Below, in pieces: positions 7,154 through 15,138 of a stretch of 17,468 bases of DNA (positions are counted from its first letter, which is position 1; every line of letters begins with the position of its first letter). The position numbers and the translations under genes are program-made. The notes under the pieces are model-generated. The model saw nothing but the letters and a program-made list of their open reading frames with translations, was not told the origin of the DNA and searched no databases. This DNA comes from Betaproteobacteria bacterium (GTDB lineage: Bacteria > Pseudomonadota > Gammaproteobacteria > Burkholderiales > Burkholderiaceae_C), in the NCBI GenBank assembly GCA_009923895.1, contig RFSP01000010.1:1-17468 (forward strand), given 5' to 3'.

Positions 7154-7378
7154 ATGACCGCACTCAAACTCACCCAAATCGGAAATTCCGTGGGCGTGAT
7201 CTTGCCCAAAGAGGTGCTGGCGCGGCTGAAGGTGGAAAAAGGGGACTCCCTGTTTGTGACCGAGGCCGCCAATGGCGTCGTCTTGACCCCTTATGACCCT
7301 TCATTGGACGAGCAACTGGCTTTGGGTCGCGAATTCATGCACGAATTCCGCGACACCTTTCATCAACTGGCCAAATGA
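7154..7378 (+). CDS. MazE/AbrB-type antitoxin
   Basis: A 74-aa protein with an N-terminal swapped-hairpin AbrB/MazE/SpoVT domain (residues about 3-47). It shows the typical run QIGNSVGVILPKEVLARL and a basic/acidic strand ending in VVLTPYD. The C-terminal tail (48-74, DEQLALGREFMHEFRDTFHQ) is acidic and helical, the usual toxin-wrapping part. It should bind the toxin and repress the operon as a dimer. ATG 7154 is chosen because it places the domain at the very N-terminus; the open frame continues further upstream but crosses the divergent promoter region. The toxin gene overlaps its stop by 4 bp (ATGA). The pairing with a Doc-like toxin, rather than MazF, is known in Proteobacteria, whereas phage P1 Doc is paired with Phd. 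Confidence 0.88.
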   Translation: MTALKLTQIGNSVGVILPKEVLARLKVEKGDSLFVTEAANGVVLTPYDPSLDEQLALGREFMHEFRDTFHQLAK

Positions 7379-7758
7379 GCTGGCGTTGGATCGACCGCCG
7401 GGCCCTCGAACTTTTGCACAACGAGAGCTTGGCCGAGCACGGCGGCGTCGGTGGCGTGCGCGATGAGGGCTTGTTGGAGTCTGCCTCGGCAAGACCGCTC
7501 AACGCTGCTGCCCATGGCGAGCCCGACGTCGCAGAACTGGCCGCGTTTTGTGGTGTGGGACTGGCGAAGGATCGCGCTTTTGTCGATGGCAATCACCGGG
7601 CTGCTTTTTTGGCCGTGGGTCTCTTTCTGGCCTTGAACGGGCACAGGCTGCGGGTGAGCCAGGTGGAGGCGACATTGACCATGTTGGCGGTCGCGGCCGG
7701 CGAGATGCGAGAAGAAGAGTTCGCTCAGTGGATTCGCAAGCATTGCGTGCCCCGTTGA
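7375..7758 (+). CDS. Doc/Fic-family toxin with degenerate Fic motif
   Basis: A 127-aa death-on-curing-type protein. The Fic-like core is at 55-90 (LAAFCGVGLAKDRAFVDGNH, then RAAFLAVGLFLALNG). P1 Doc is a kinase that phosphorylates elongation factor Tu and stops translation. By the pattern HxFx-D-x-N-K-R, R67 occupies the place of Doc catalytic H66 and H74 that of phosphate-binding K73. D71, N73 and R75 (Doc D70, N72, R74) are retained. The codons read CGC and CAC, so H-to-R could be a single base change (CAC to CGC). The fold and length are otherwise normal, and no stop or frameshift is present. It may be an inactive toxin kept with its antitoxin, or have changed chemistry. It is translationally coupled to the antitoxin. 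Confidence 0.87.
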   Translation: MSWRWIDRRALELLHNESLAEHGGVGGVRDEGLLESASARPLNAAAHGEPDVAELAAFCGVGLAKDRAFVDGNHRAAFLAVGLFLALNGHRLRVSQVEATLTMLAVAAGEMREEEFAQWIRKHCVPR

Positions 7759-7770
7759 GGCGTCATTCAT

Positions 7771-7776
7771 GAAAGG
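7771..7776 (+). promoter_or_regulatory. Shine-Dalgarno of ugd
   Basis: GAAAGG lies 9 nt before ATG 7786. It supports that ATG over the in-frame TTG at 7780, which would be only 3 nt away. Confidence 0.6.
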
Positions 7777-7785
7777 TCTTTGCAA

Positions 7786-9138
7786 ATGAAAATCACCGTT
7801 ATTGGCACCGGCTATGTCGGGCTGGTCAGTGGGGCCTGCTTGGCCGACGTGGGCAACGACGTGCTGTGCCTGGACATCGACCCCCGCAAGGTGGAGATGC
7901 TGCAAGCCGGCAAGATCCCCATTCATGAGCCGGGCCTGGAAGGGCTGGTGACGCGAAATGTCCAAGCCGGGCGGCTGCACTTCACCACCGATGTGGAACG
8001 TGCGGCGCACTTTGGGACGGTGCAGTTCATTGCCGTGGGCACACCGCCGGACGAGGACGGATCGGCCGACCTGCAATACGTGCTGGCGGCCGCGCGCGGG
8101 CTGGCGCGCCACATGAAAGACTACAAAGTGGTGGTGGACAAGAGCACGGTGCCAGTGGGCACGGCCGACAAGGTCCGTGCGGCGATCCAACAAGAACTGG
8201 CCCAGCGTGGTGTGGACGTGCCTTTCAGCGTGGTGTCCAACCCGGAGTTTTTGAAAGAAGGCGCGGCGGTGGAGGATTTCAACCGCCCAGACCGCATCGT
8301 GATTGGGGCCGATGACGAGCGAGCCATCAACTTGATGCGGTCGTTGTATGCCCCCTTCCAGCGGTTCAAGCAGCGCATGTTTGTGATGGACATTCGCAGC
8401 GCCGAGCTGACCAAGTACGCCGCCAATGCCATGCTGGCCACGCGCATCAGCTTTATGAACGAGCTGGCCAATCTGGCCGATGTGGTGGGTGCGGATATTG
8501 AGATGGTGCGTCAAGGCATTGGCGCTGACGAGCGCATTGGCCCTTATTTTCTGTACGCCGGCTGTGGCTATGGCGGCAGCTGCTTCCCGAAAGACGTGCG
8601 CGCGCTGTTGCACACGGCGCGCCAGGATGCAAACCAAAAGTTGCATGTGTTGGAGGCGGTGCAGGAGGCCAATGAGGTCCAAAAGCGCGTGCTCGCCAGC
8701 AAGATCAAGCGTCGGTTTGGCGAGAACTTGTCGGGTCGCCACTTTGCGGTGTGGGGCTTGGCATTCAAGCCCAACACCGACGACATGCGCGAAGCGCCCA
8801 GCGTGTTGCTGATTGAAGAGCTCTTGCAATCGGGTGCCACTGTCAGCGCTTATGACCCGGTTGCTATAACGGAGGCGCAGCGTGTGTTGGGAGAACGCCC
8901 CGGCCTGTCTTTGGTGGCTGCCCCCATGCGCGCTTTGGAAGCGGCCGACGCCTTGGTGATCGTGACCGAGTGGAAAGAATTCAGAAGCCCAGACTTTGAG
9001 ACGATGACGCAGGTGCTGAAGTCCCCCGTGATCTTTGACGGACGCAATCTCTATGACCCCGCGATGCTCAAGGACTTGGGCCTGGAGTACCACGGTGTGG
9101 GTCGGGGCACGGGAGCACCTGCCGGGAGCCATGCATGA
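7786..9138 (+). CDS. ugd: UDP-glucose 6-dehydrogenase
   Basis: Oxidises UDP-glucose twice with NAD+ to UDP-glucuronate, a precursor for capsule, exopolysaccharide or lipid A modification; 450 aa. The N-terminal Rossmann motif is ITVIGTGYVGLVSGACLADV (3-22). The central dimer domain contains K210 (AELTKYAANAML), and catalytic C266 lies in GYGGSCFPKDVRAL. The C-terminal UDP-binding domain has WGLAFKPNTDDMREAP. Its length is typical of the bacterial Ugd/TuaD class. The gene lies 27 bp after the toxin gene with no visible terminator or clear promoter between. Its stop overlaps the start of the next dehydrogenase by 4 bp. No glycosyltransferase or export genes for a polysaccharide are visible in the window. 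Confidence 0.97.
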   Translation: MKITVIGTGYVGLVSGACLADVGNDVLCLDIDPRKVEMLQAGKIPIHEPGLEGLVTRNVQAGRLHFTTDVERAAHFGTVQFIAVGTPPDEDGSADLQYVLAAARGLARHMKDYKVVVDKSTVPVGTADKVRAAIQQELAQRGVDVPFSVVSNPEFLKEGAAVEDFNRPDRIVIGADDERAINLMRSLYAPFQRFKQRMFVMDIRSAELTKYAANAMLATRISFMNELANLADVVGADIEMVRQGIGADERIGPYFLYAGCGYGGSCFPKDVRALLHTARQDANQKLHVLEAVQEANEVQKRVLASKIKRRFGENLSGRHFAVWGLAFKPNTDDMREAPSVLLIEELLQSGATVSAYDPVAITEAQRVLGERPGLSLVAAPMRALEAADALVIVTEWKEFRSPDFETMTQVLKSPVIFDGRNLYDPAMLKDLGLEYHGVGRGTGAPAGSHA

Positions 9139-10445
9139 GCGTGGCAAAAAATGACGCGGCACGAACCCCGGTGGTTGCCGTGGTGGGCCTGGGCTATGTG
9201 GGCCTGCCCCTGGTGGTCGAATTTGGCAAGCATGGGCGTACCTTGGGCTTTGACGTGGCGCATGACAAGGTCGCCAAGTGCCGTGCGGGCACCGACCCGT
9301 CCAGAGAGATTCCTGATGCCGAAATGGCACTGGCTGTGCATGCCCAATACACCGACCGCGGCGAGGATCTTGCGCACGCCGACATGATCATCGTGGCCGT
9401 CCCCACGCCAGTGGACGAGGCCAAGATACCGGACTTCACGCCTTTGGTGGCCGCGAGCCGAACGATTGGCTCCCACATGAAGCCTGGGACGACCGTGGTC
9501 TACGAGAGCACTGTCTATCCTGGTGCCACTGAAGAGGTGTGCATTCCTGAACTCGAGCGCGCCTCGGGCCTGAAGTGGAAGCGTGATTTTTTTGTGGGTT
9601 ACAGCCCAGAGCGCATCAACCCAGGGGACCGCGAACACACCTTGACGCGGGTGCTCAAGGTGGTCTCGGGTGACACGCCGCAGACCTTGGAAAAAGTGGC
9701 CTCGATGTATGAGCGCATCGTGGAGCCGGGCGTGTACCGCTGCAGCAGCATCAAAGCGGCCGAGGCTTGCAAGGTGATCGAGAACACCCAGCGCGACCTG
9801 AACATCGCGCTGATGAACGAGCTGGCCATCATCTTTGACAAGGTGGGCATCGACACGAACGAGGTGCTTGACGCTGCGGGGACCAAGTGGAACTTTTTAA
9901 AGTTCAAGCCGGGCCTGGTGGGCGGACACTGCATTGGCGTGGATCCTTACTACCTGACCCACAAGGCGGAGATGTTGGGATATCACCCTCAAGTGATCTT
10001 GGCCGGGCGACGCATCAATGACAGCATGGGCAAGTACATTGCCGAGCAAACCGTCAAGCAGATGATTGCCGCGGGCAGTCCCATCAAAGGCGCCAAGGTG
10101 AATGTGCTGGGACTGACCTTCAAGGAAGACTGTGCCGACATCCGCAACACCAAGGTGATCGATATCCTGCACGAACTTCGCAGCTACGGCGTGGAGGTGT
10201 TTGTGCACGACCCGATGGCCGACGCGCAGGAAGCGTTGCATGAGTACGGTGTGACTCTCACCCCGTGGGAGGACCTCCCCCGCGCCGAAGCCCTGGTTTG
10301 CGCCGTGGCTCACCAAAGCTTTCGTCATCTGTCCATGCAAGATCTGGTGACCAAAGTCGCCCGCGGCGGCGTGTTTGTGGATGTCAAAGCGGCCTTTGCT
10401 TTGGAGGCTTTGCGCGAGCAAGGGCTGCGGGTCTGGCGGCTGTGA
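9135..10445 (+). CDS. tviB: UDP-N-acetylglucosamine/galactosamine 6-dehydrogenase (TviB/WbpA-like)
   Basis: Nucleotide-sugar dehydrogenase of 436 aa from the branch that oxidises UDP-HexNAc to the uronic acid (TviB of Vi antigen, WbpA/WbpO of O-antigen). It has a Rossmann motif, VVGLGYVGLPLVVEFGKHG (16-34), then VPTPVDEAKIPDFTPL and VYESTVYPGATEE, which fit TviB better than Ugd. K213 is in AEACKVIENTQRDLN and catalytic C266 in GGHCIGVDPYYLTH. A C-terminal domain follows (GLTFKEDCADIRNTK). The exact sugar is inferred from family resemblance. It overlaps ugd by 4 bp, so the two form a transcription pair making two different UDP-uronic acids. The downstream genes are an unrelated importer, so the rest of the polysaccharide pathway must lie elsewhere. 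Confidence 0.92.
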   Translation: MSVAKNDAARTPVVAVVGLGYVGLPLVVEFGKHGRTLGFDVAHDKVAKCRAGTDPSREIPDAEMALAVHAQYTDRGEDLAHADMIIVAVPTPVDEAKIPDFTPLVAASRTIGSHMKPGTTVVYESTVYPGATEEVCIPELERASGLKWKRDFFVGYSPERINPGDREHTLTRVLKVVSGDTPQTLEKVASMYERIVEPGVYRCSSIKAAEACKVIENTQRDLNIALMNELAIIFDKVGIDTNEVLDAAGTKWNFLKFKPGLVGGHCIGVDPYYLTHKAEMLGYHPQVILAGRRINDSMGKYIAEQTVKQMIAAGSPIKGAKVNVLGLTFKEDCADIRNTKVIDILHELRSYGVEVFVHDPMADAQEALHEYGVTLTPWEDLPRAEALVCAVAHQSFRHLSMQDLVTKVARGGVFVDVKAAFALEALREQGLRVWRL

Positions 10446-10492
10446 GGGCCACTGTTTAAGCCGTCCTGAAGGGCGAAATTTGAGGCCTGGAG

Positions 10493-10511
10493 GGGGCATT
10501 GCCTGAGCCCC
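10493..10511 (+). other. Hairpin in the tviB-livG gap
   Basis: GGGGC (10493-10497) and GCCCC (10507-10511) form a 5-bp GC stem with a 9-nt loop. No U-tract follows, so intrinsic termination is doubtful. The 147-bp gap should also hold the liv promoter. TTGAAA at 10516-10521 and TACACT at 10534-10539 are suggestive boxes, but their 12-bp spacing is too short to call. Confidence 0.3.
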
Positions 10512-10592
10512 TGCATTGAAATTCCACCTCGATTACACTGAACTTCAACCCATCCCGGATTTTCTCCTTTTCGCCGGATTCAGCCCTTGGTC

Positions 10593-11351
10593 ATGGACGA
10601 ATTCATCCTCGAGACGAAAAACCTGACGCGCGAGTTCAAGGGCTTCGTGGCCGTGGACGACGTGAACCTGAGGGTCAGGCGCGGGACCATCCATGCGCTG
10701 ATTGGGCCCAATGGCGCAGGCAAGACCACGGTTTTTAACCTGCTGACCAAGTTCCTGCCCGTCACACGCGGCCAAATTTTCTACAAGGGGCGCGATATCA
10801 CGGCGATGCAGGCGGCCCAGGTGGCCCGGGACGGCTTGGTGCGCTCTTTTCAAATCTCGGCGGTGTTTCCCCATTTGACGGTGTTGGAAAACGTTCGCGT
10901 GGGTCTGCAGCGCAGCTTGGGCACGAGTTTTCACTTTTGGCGTTCAGAGGCCTCGCTGCAAGTCCTCAATGAACGTGCCACCGAACTGTTGCGCGAGGTG
11001 GATTTGGCTGACTTCGCCCACACACTGACGGTGGAGTTGCCCTATGGGCGCAAGCGAGCGCTGGAGATTGCCACCACGCTGGCCTTGGATCCTGAGTTGA
11101 TGCTGCTCGACGAACCCACTCAGGGCATGGGCCACGAAGATGTGAGCCGGGTGGTGGAATTGATCCGCCGGGTTGCTGCGAACCGGACGGTCTTGATGGT
11201 GGAGCACAACATGAACGTGGTTGCTCACCTGTCTGACACCATCACCGTTTTGGCACGTGGATCGGTATTGGCTGAGGGCCCCTATGAGCAGGTTTCCAAG
11301 GACCCGCGGGTGCTTGAGGCCTATGTGGGCACGGCGGAGACCCAACCGTGA
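10593..11351 (+). CDS. livG: Branched-chain amino-acid-type ABC importer ATPase LivG
   Basis: One of the two ATPases of a HAAT-family importer; 252 aa, cytoplasmic. The Walker A is consensus, GPNGAGKTT (38-46, K44). The Walker B is LMLLDEPTQGMG (E174), and the switch His is present in MVEHNMN (H205). The ABC signature is non-canonical, LPYGRKRALE (149-158), where LSGGQ would be textbook and LivG proteins often have LAYGQ or similar. The start is ATG 10593; an in-frame TTG at 10587 is also possible. Its stop overlaps the livF GTG by 4 bp. The transported substrate cannot be fixed from sequence; branched-chain amino acids, short amides or urea-like compounds are typical of this family. Confidence 0.95.
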   Translation: MDEFILETKNLTREFKGFVAVDDVNLRVRRGTIHALIGPNGAGKTTVFNLLTKFLPVTRGQIFYKGRDITAMQAAQVARDGLVRSFQISAVFPHLTVLENVRVGLQRSLGTSFHFWRSEASLQVLNERATELLREVDLADFAHTLTVELPYGRKRALEIATTLALDPELMLLDEPTQGMGHEDVSRVVELIRRVAANRTVLMVEHNMNVVAHLSDTITVLARGSVLAEGPYEQVSKDPRVLEAYVGTAETQP

Positions 11352-12052
11352 GCGATGCACTGCTGAAAGTGGCGGGCTTGCATGCCTGGTACGGCGAATC
11401 GCACGTGCTGCATGGCATCGACTTTGAGGTGCGCGAGGGCGAACTCGTCACTTTGTTGGGGCGCAACGGCGCTGGGCGCACCACGACCATCAAGGCGATT
11501 TTGGGCCTGGTGGGGCGCCGCACGGGATCCATTCAGGTGGCCGGTGTGGAAACTGTGGCGCTGCCCACCAACCGGATCGCTCGCCTGGGATTGGGTTATT
11601 GCCCCGAAGAGCGGGGAATCTTTTCGTCCTTGTCTTGCGAGGAAAACTTGATGCTGCCCCCCAAGGTGGGTGACGGCGGCATGAGCGTGGACGAGATCTA
11701 TGAGATGTTCCCCAATCTGAAGGAACGCCGCCACAGTCAGGGCACAAGGCTGTCGGGGGGCGAGCAGCAGATGTTGGCCATGGCCCGGATCTTGAGATCT
11801 GGCGCTCGCATCTTGCTGCTCGATGAGATCACGGAAGGCTTGGCGCCGGTCATTGTGCAAACGCTGGGCCGCGTGATTCGGGCTCTCAAGGACAAGGGGC
11901 TGACCATCATCTTGGTGGAGCAGAACTTTCGATTTGCGGCGCCCCTGGCTGACCGCCACTACGTGATTGAACATGGTCAGATTGTGGCCACGGTCCAAAA
12001 AGACGAACTCGACAGCAAGTCTGAAATGTTGCACGAGTTCTTGGGTGTATAG
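11348..12052 (+). CDS. livF: Branched-chain amino-acid-type ABC importer ATPase LivF
   Basis: Partner ATPase of LivG; 234 aa from GTG 11348. The Walker A reads GRNGAGRTTT: the otherwise near-invariant Lys is R44 (codon CGC). The signature is canonical, LSGGEQQML (135-143). The Walker B is ILLLDEITEGLAP (E160). The switch residue is Gln (Q192 in VEQN), which is normal for LivF. A heterodimer pairs each Walker A with the partner signature. The R44 site would therefore face the atypical LPYGR of LivG, while the LivG Walker A would face the canonical LSGGE of LivF. I recall Arg-containing Walker A motifs in other betaproteobacterial LivF proteins, so this may be a subfamily trait rather than a defect. 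It is coupled to livG and lies 27 bp before livK. Confidence 0.95.
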   Translation: MSDALLKVAGLHAWYGESHVLHGIDFEVREGELVTLLGRNGAGRTTTIKAILGLVGRRTGSIQVAGVETVALPTNRIARLGLGYCPEERGIFSSLSCEENLMLPPKVGDGGMSVDEIYEMFPNLKERRHSQGTRLSGGEQQMLAMARILRSGARILLLDEITEGLAPVIVQTLGRVIRALKDKGLTIILVEQNFRFAAPLADRHYVIEHGQIVATVQKDELDSKSEMLHEFLGV

Positions 12053-12068
12053 ACGAGTTATAACCAAC

Positions 12069-12074
12069 AGGAGA
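12069..12074 (+). promoter_or_regulatory. Shine-Dalgarno of livK
   Basis: AGGAGA lies 5 nt before ATG 12080. It is the strongest ribosome-binding site seen in the liv cluster, fitting the high synthesis rate a periplasmic binding protein needs. Confidence 0.65.
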
Positions 12075-12079
12075 ACCAC

Positions 12080-13303
12080 ATGAAATTCAAACTCTTGGCT
12101 GCCTCAGCCGCTGCCGTTATGGCTTGTGTGCCTGTGAGCTCTTTTGCACAACAGGGCAAGCTCTCAGGAGACGTGGTGAAGATCGGCGTCCTGACGGACA
12201 TGTCGGGTGTGTACGCTGACTATGGCGGCCCTGGCGCGGTGGCTGCGGCCAAGCTGGCGGTGCAAGATTTTGGCGGCAAGATCTTTGGCAAACCCATCGA
12301 GGTGGTGAACGCTGACCATCAAAACAAGCCCGACATTGCCAAGAACGTGACCCAACAATGGTTTGACCGTGATGGCGTGGACATGACGGTGGAGAACCTG
12401 AATTCCTCGGTGGCGCTGGCGGTGCAGGCCCTGGGCAAGGAGAAGAACAAGATCACCATCGTCACTGGCGCGGCCACCTCCCGCTTGACCAACGAGGATT
12501 GCGCCCCGGCCACAGGTGTGCACTACCTGATGGATACGATCGCCCTGGCCAACGTGGTAGGCAAGGCCGTGGTGAAAGACGGCGGAAACACCTGGTACTT
12601 CTTGACGGCCGACTACGCCTTTGGCCACTCGCTGGAGAAGGACACCGGAGACGTGGTGAAAGCAGCCGGGGGCAAGGTCAACGGCGCTGTGCGTCACCCC
12701 TTGAGCACGAATGACTTCTCGTCGTTTTTGTTGCAAGCCCAGACTTCGGGAGCCAAGGTGGTGGGTCTGGCCAATGCCGGTGGTGATACGGTCAACAGCA
12801 TCAAAGCCGCCGCCGAGTTTGGCATTACCAAAAAGCAAAACCTGGCAGCACTGCTGATGTTGCTCACGGATGTGCACGCGATTGGACTGAACACTGCGCA
12901 AGGGTTGTACCTGACCGAAGGTTGGTACTGGGACCTGAACCCAGAGACGCGCGCTTGGGCCGACAAGTTCAGCAAGGTCATGAACGGCCGTAAGCCCAAC
13001 TCCAACCATGCCGCTGTCTATTCTTCGACCTTGCATTACCTCAAGGCTGTGCAGGCCGCAGGCACGGACGACACGGCGGCGGTCATGAAGAAGATGCGTG
13101 AGACGCCCATCAACGACATGTTTGCCAAGGGCGGTAAATTGCGCGAAGACGGCCGCATGGTGCACGACATGTACCTGTTCCAGGTCAAGTCGCCGGCGGA
13201 GTCCAAGGCCCCTTGGGACTACTACACGCTCAAGGGCACGGTCAAGGGCGACGAGGCCTTCCAGTCTGTGGCTGCTGGCAAGTGCACGGCCGTTAAGAAG
13301 TAA
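12080..13303 (+). CDS. livK: Periplasmic substrate-binding protein of the liv-type importer
   Basis: Captures the substrate in the periplasm and delivers it to LivHM; 407 aa. A Sec signal peptide covers residues 1-23 (MKFKLLAASAAAVMACVPVS then SFA, cleavage before QQ). The mature part is a two-lobed type I binding protein. It opens with VVKIGVLTDMSGVYADYGGP and has the usual NADHQNKPDIAKN segment after lobe-1 strand two. The family contains Leu/Ile/Val-, amide- and urea-binding members (LivK, AmiC, UrtA), and I cannot assign the ligand. livK is used for position in the operon. There is no lipobox Cys, so it is a soluble periplasmic protein. It sits between the ATPases and the permeases, with an 18-bp gap to livH. 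Confidence 0.94.
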   Translation: MKFKLLAASAAAVMACVPVSSFAQQGKLSGDVVKIGVLTDMSGVYADYGGPGAVAAAKLAVQDFGGKIFGKPIEVVNADHQNKPDIAKNVTQQWFDRDGVDMTVENLNSSVALAVQALGKEKNKITIVTGAATSRLTNEDCAPATGVHYLMDTIALANVVGKAVVKDGGNTWYFLTADYAFGHSLEKDTGDVVKAAGGKVNGAVRHPLSTNDFSSFLLQAQTSGAKVVGLANAGGDTVNSIKAAAEFGITKKQNLAALLMLLTDVHAIGLNTAQGLYLTEGWYWDLNPETRAWADKFSKVMNGRKPNSNHAAVYSSTLHYLKAVQAAGTDDTAAVMKKMRETPINDMFAKGGKLREDGRMVHDMYLFQVKSPAESKAPWDYYTLKGTVKGDEAFQSVAAGKCTAVKK

Positions 13304-13321
13304 GTCGGTGGTCTCACCCCC

Positions 13322-14209
13322 ATGAGCGACATTTTTGGCGTACCCATCCAGGCCTTCATGGGCCAGCTCATGCTGGGCCTGGTGAACGGGTGTTTTTACG
13401 CCATGCTGTCATTGGGCCTGGCTGTGATTTTCGGGATGCTCAACATCGTGAATTTCGCACACGGGGCGCTGTACATGGTCGGCGCATTCCTGGCTTGGAT
13501 GTTGCTGAACTTGGTGGGGGTGAACTACTGGGTGTCTCTGCTGCTGGTTCCTCTGGCTGTGGGGGCGCTGGGCGTCTTGATTGAAAAGACAATGCTGCGG
13601 TGGTTGCATGGCCTGGACCACCTTTACGGCCTGCTACTGACCTTTGGACTGGCCTTGATCATCGAGGGAATATTCCGGGAGGCTTACGGGTCTTCTGGCC
13701 AACCCTATGATTTGCCGCAGGTGTTCAAGGGTTCGTTCGACCTGGGTTTCATGTTCTTGCCCAAATATCGAGCCTGGGTGGTGATCGCGTCGCTGGTGGT
13801 GTGCTTGGCCACCTGGTTCGTCATCGAGAAGACGAAGTTGGGCGCCTACTTGCGCGCAGGAACCGAGAACCCCAACTTGGTCAAGGCATTTGGCATCAAC
13901 GTGCCGCTCATGGTGACGCTCACCTACGCCTTTGGCGTGGGCTTGGCGGGCTTGGCGGGTGTGATGGCTGCACCCATTTACCAGGTCAGCCCTTTGATGG
14001 GTTCCAACATCATCATCATCGTGTTTGCCGTGGTGGTGATTGGGGGAATGGGCTCCATTTTGGGATCCATCGTGACGGGATTGGCGCTGGGCCTGATCGA
14101 GGGCCTGACCAAGGTGTTTTACGCAGAGATTTCCACCACGGTGGTGTTCATCATCATGGCCATCGTGCTCATGTTCCGCCCGGCGGGTCTGTTCGGACGG
14201 GAGAAATGA
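13322..14209 (+). CDS. livH: Branched-chain amino-acid-type ABC importer permease LivH
   Basis: Inner-membrane permease of 295 aa, nearly all hydrophobic helices (about eight). The family hallmark GQLMLGLVNGCFYAMLSLGL opens the first helices, followed by IFGMLNIVNFAHGALYMVGA. The cytoplasmic coupling region is about 175-200 (GAYLRAGTENPNLVKAFGIN), which should contact LivG/LivF. The C-terminus FRPAGLFGREK is typical. It pairs with LivM to form the channel. Its stop overlaps the livM start (ATGATG at 14206-14211), so the two are co-translated. No clear Shine-Dalgarno is seen. Confidence 0.96.
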   Translation: MSDIFGVPIQAFMGQLMLGLVNGCFYAMLSLGLAVIFGMLNIVNFAHGALYMVGAFLAWMLLNLVGVNYWVSLLLVPLAVGALGVLIEKTMLRWLHGLDHLYGLLLTFGLALIIEGIFREAYGSSGQPYDLPQVFKGSFDLGFMFLPKYRAWVVIASLVVCLATWFVIEKTKLGAYLRAGTENPNLVKAFGINVPLMVTLTYAFGVGLAGLAGVMAAPIYQVSPLMGSNIIIIVFAVVVIGGMGSILGSIVTGLALGLIEGLTKVFYAEISTTVVFIIMAIVLMFRPAGLFGREK

Positions 14210-15129
14210 TGAACCGCACATGGCTTGTCTTTGTGGTGCTGGCTTTGGCAGGGCTCGTGGCTCCGTTTGTGGGCTACCCTATTTTTCTGATGAAGGTGCT
14301 GTGCTTTGCGCTGTTTGCCAGTGCCTTCAATTTGCTCATCGGCTTCACGGGGTTGCTGTCGTTCGGCCATGCCATGTTTTTTGGATTCGCCGCGTATGTG
14401 TCTGGACACGCAGCCAAAGTCTGGGGCCTGACGCCCGAGGTGGCCATCTTGCTGGGGACGCTCAGCGCCGGCGCTCTGGGCGTGGTGTCGGGCTGGCTGG
14501 CTGTGCGTCGGCAGGGCATTTACTTTGCCATGGTGACTTTGGCTCTGGCCCAAATGGTGTACTTCATTTGCGTGCAGGCGCCGTTCACCTACGCGGAGGA
14601 TGGCATCCAAAGCATTCCGCGGGGCAAGCTGCTGGGTGTGGTGGACCTGGCCAATGATCGGGTGATGTATTACTTGGTCTTTGCGGTCTTCATGGCAGGG
14701 CTGCTGGGCATTTACCGCATCATTCACTCGCCCTTTGGGCAAATTCTGAAGTCGATTCGTGAGAATGAAGCGCGCGCGCTTTCACTGGGCTATGACGTGG
14801 ACCGCTACAAGCATTTGGCATTTGTGTTGTCAGCGTCGTTGGCGGGCTTGGCCGGCGCCACCAAGAGCTTGGCATTTGGACTCGCCACACTCACGGATGT
14901 GAGCTGGCAGATGTCGGGCGAGGTGGTGCTGATGACCCTGCTCGGGGGGATGGGCACCATCTTGGGACCCGCGTTGGGCGCGACCATCGTGGTGACCATG
15001 CAAAACTACCTGTCAAGCTTGGGTTCTATGGTCACCATCATCATGGGAGTGACCTTTGTGGCCTGTGTGCTGCTGTTCAGGCGCGGCATTGTGGGCGAAA
15101 TTCAATTCCGCCTGGGCCGCAAAGCCTGA
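14206..15129 (+). CDS. livM: Branched-chain amino-acid-type ABC importer permease LivM
   Basis: Second permease of the importer; 307 aa with multiple membrane helices. The signature region is LIGFTGLLSFGHAMFFGFAA. The coupling loop ILKSIRENEARALSLGYDVD should dock on the ATPases, and MTLLGGMGTILGPALGA follows in the last third. The start is ATG 14206, overlapping the livH stop; ATG 14209 is not in this frame. The reading frame is open far upstream inside livH, but that part is a shadow. It closes the five-gene cassette livG-F-K-H-M. Only 9 bp separate its stop from the stop of the convergent permease gene, so there is no room for a dedicated terminator between the coding regions. Confidence 0.96.
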   Translation: MMNRTWLVFVVLALAGLVAPFVGYPIFLMKVLCFALFASAFNLLIGFTGLLSFGHAMFFGFAAYVSGHAAKVWGLTPEVAILLGTLSAGALGVVSGWLAVRRQGIYFAMVTLALAQMVYFICVQAPFTYAEDGIQSIPRGKLLGVVDLANDRVMYYLVFAVFMAGLLGIYRIIHSPFGQILKSIRENEARALSLGYDVDRYKHLAFVLSASLAGLAGATKSLAFGLATLTDVSWQMSGEVVLMTLLGGMGTILGPALGATIVVTMQNYLSSLGSMVTIIMGVTFVACVLLFRRGIVGEIQFRLGRKA

Positions 15130-15138
15130 AGCGGTGAA

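Noticed and set aside
7363..9330. A 655-codon minus-strand open frame antisense to the toxin gene and ugd
   Set aside because: It lies opposite clearly conserved genes and has His/Arg-rich, domain-free translation. Long shadow frames are expected at this GC content.
10493..10511. Intrinsic terminator after tviB
   Set aside because: The hairpin has a short stem and no U-tract after it, so it is listed only as a hairpin.
12164..13165. A 333-codon minus-strand open frame antisense to livK
   Set aside because: Shadow of a well-supported gene, with no recognisable motif.
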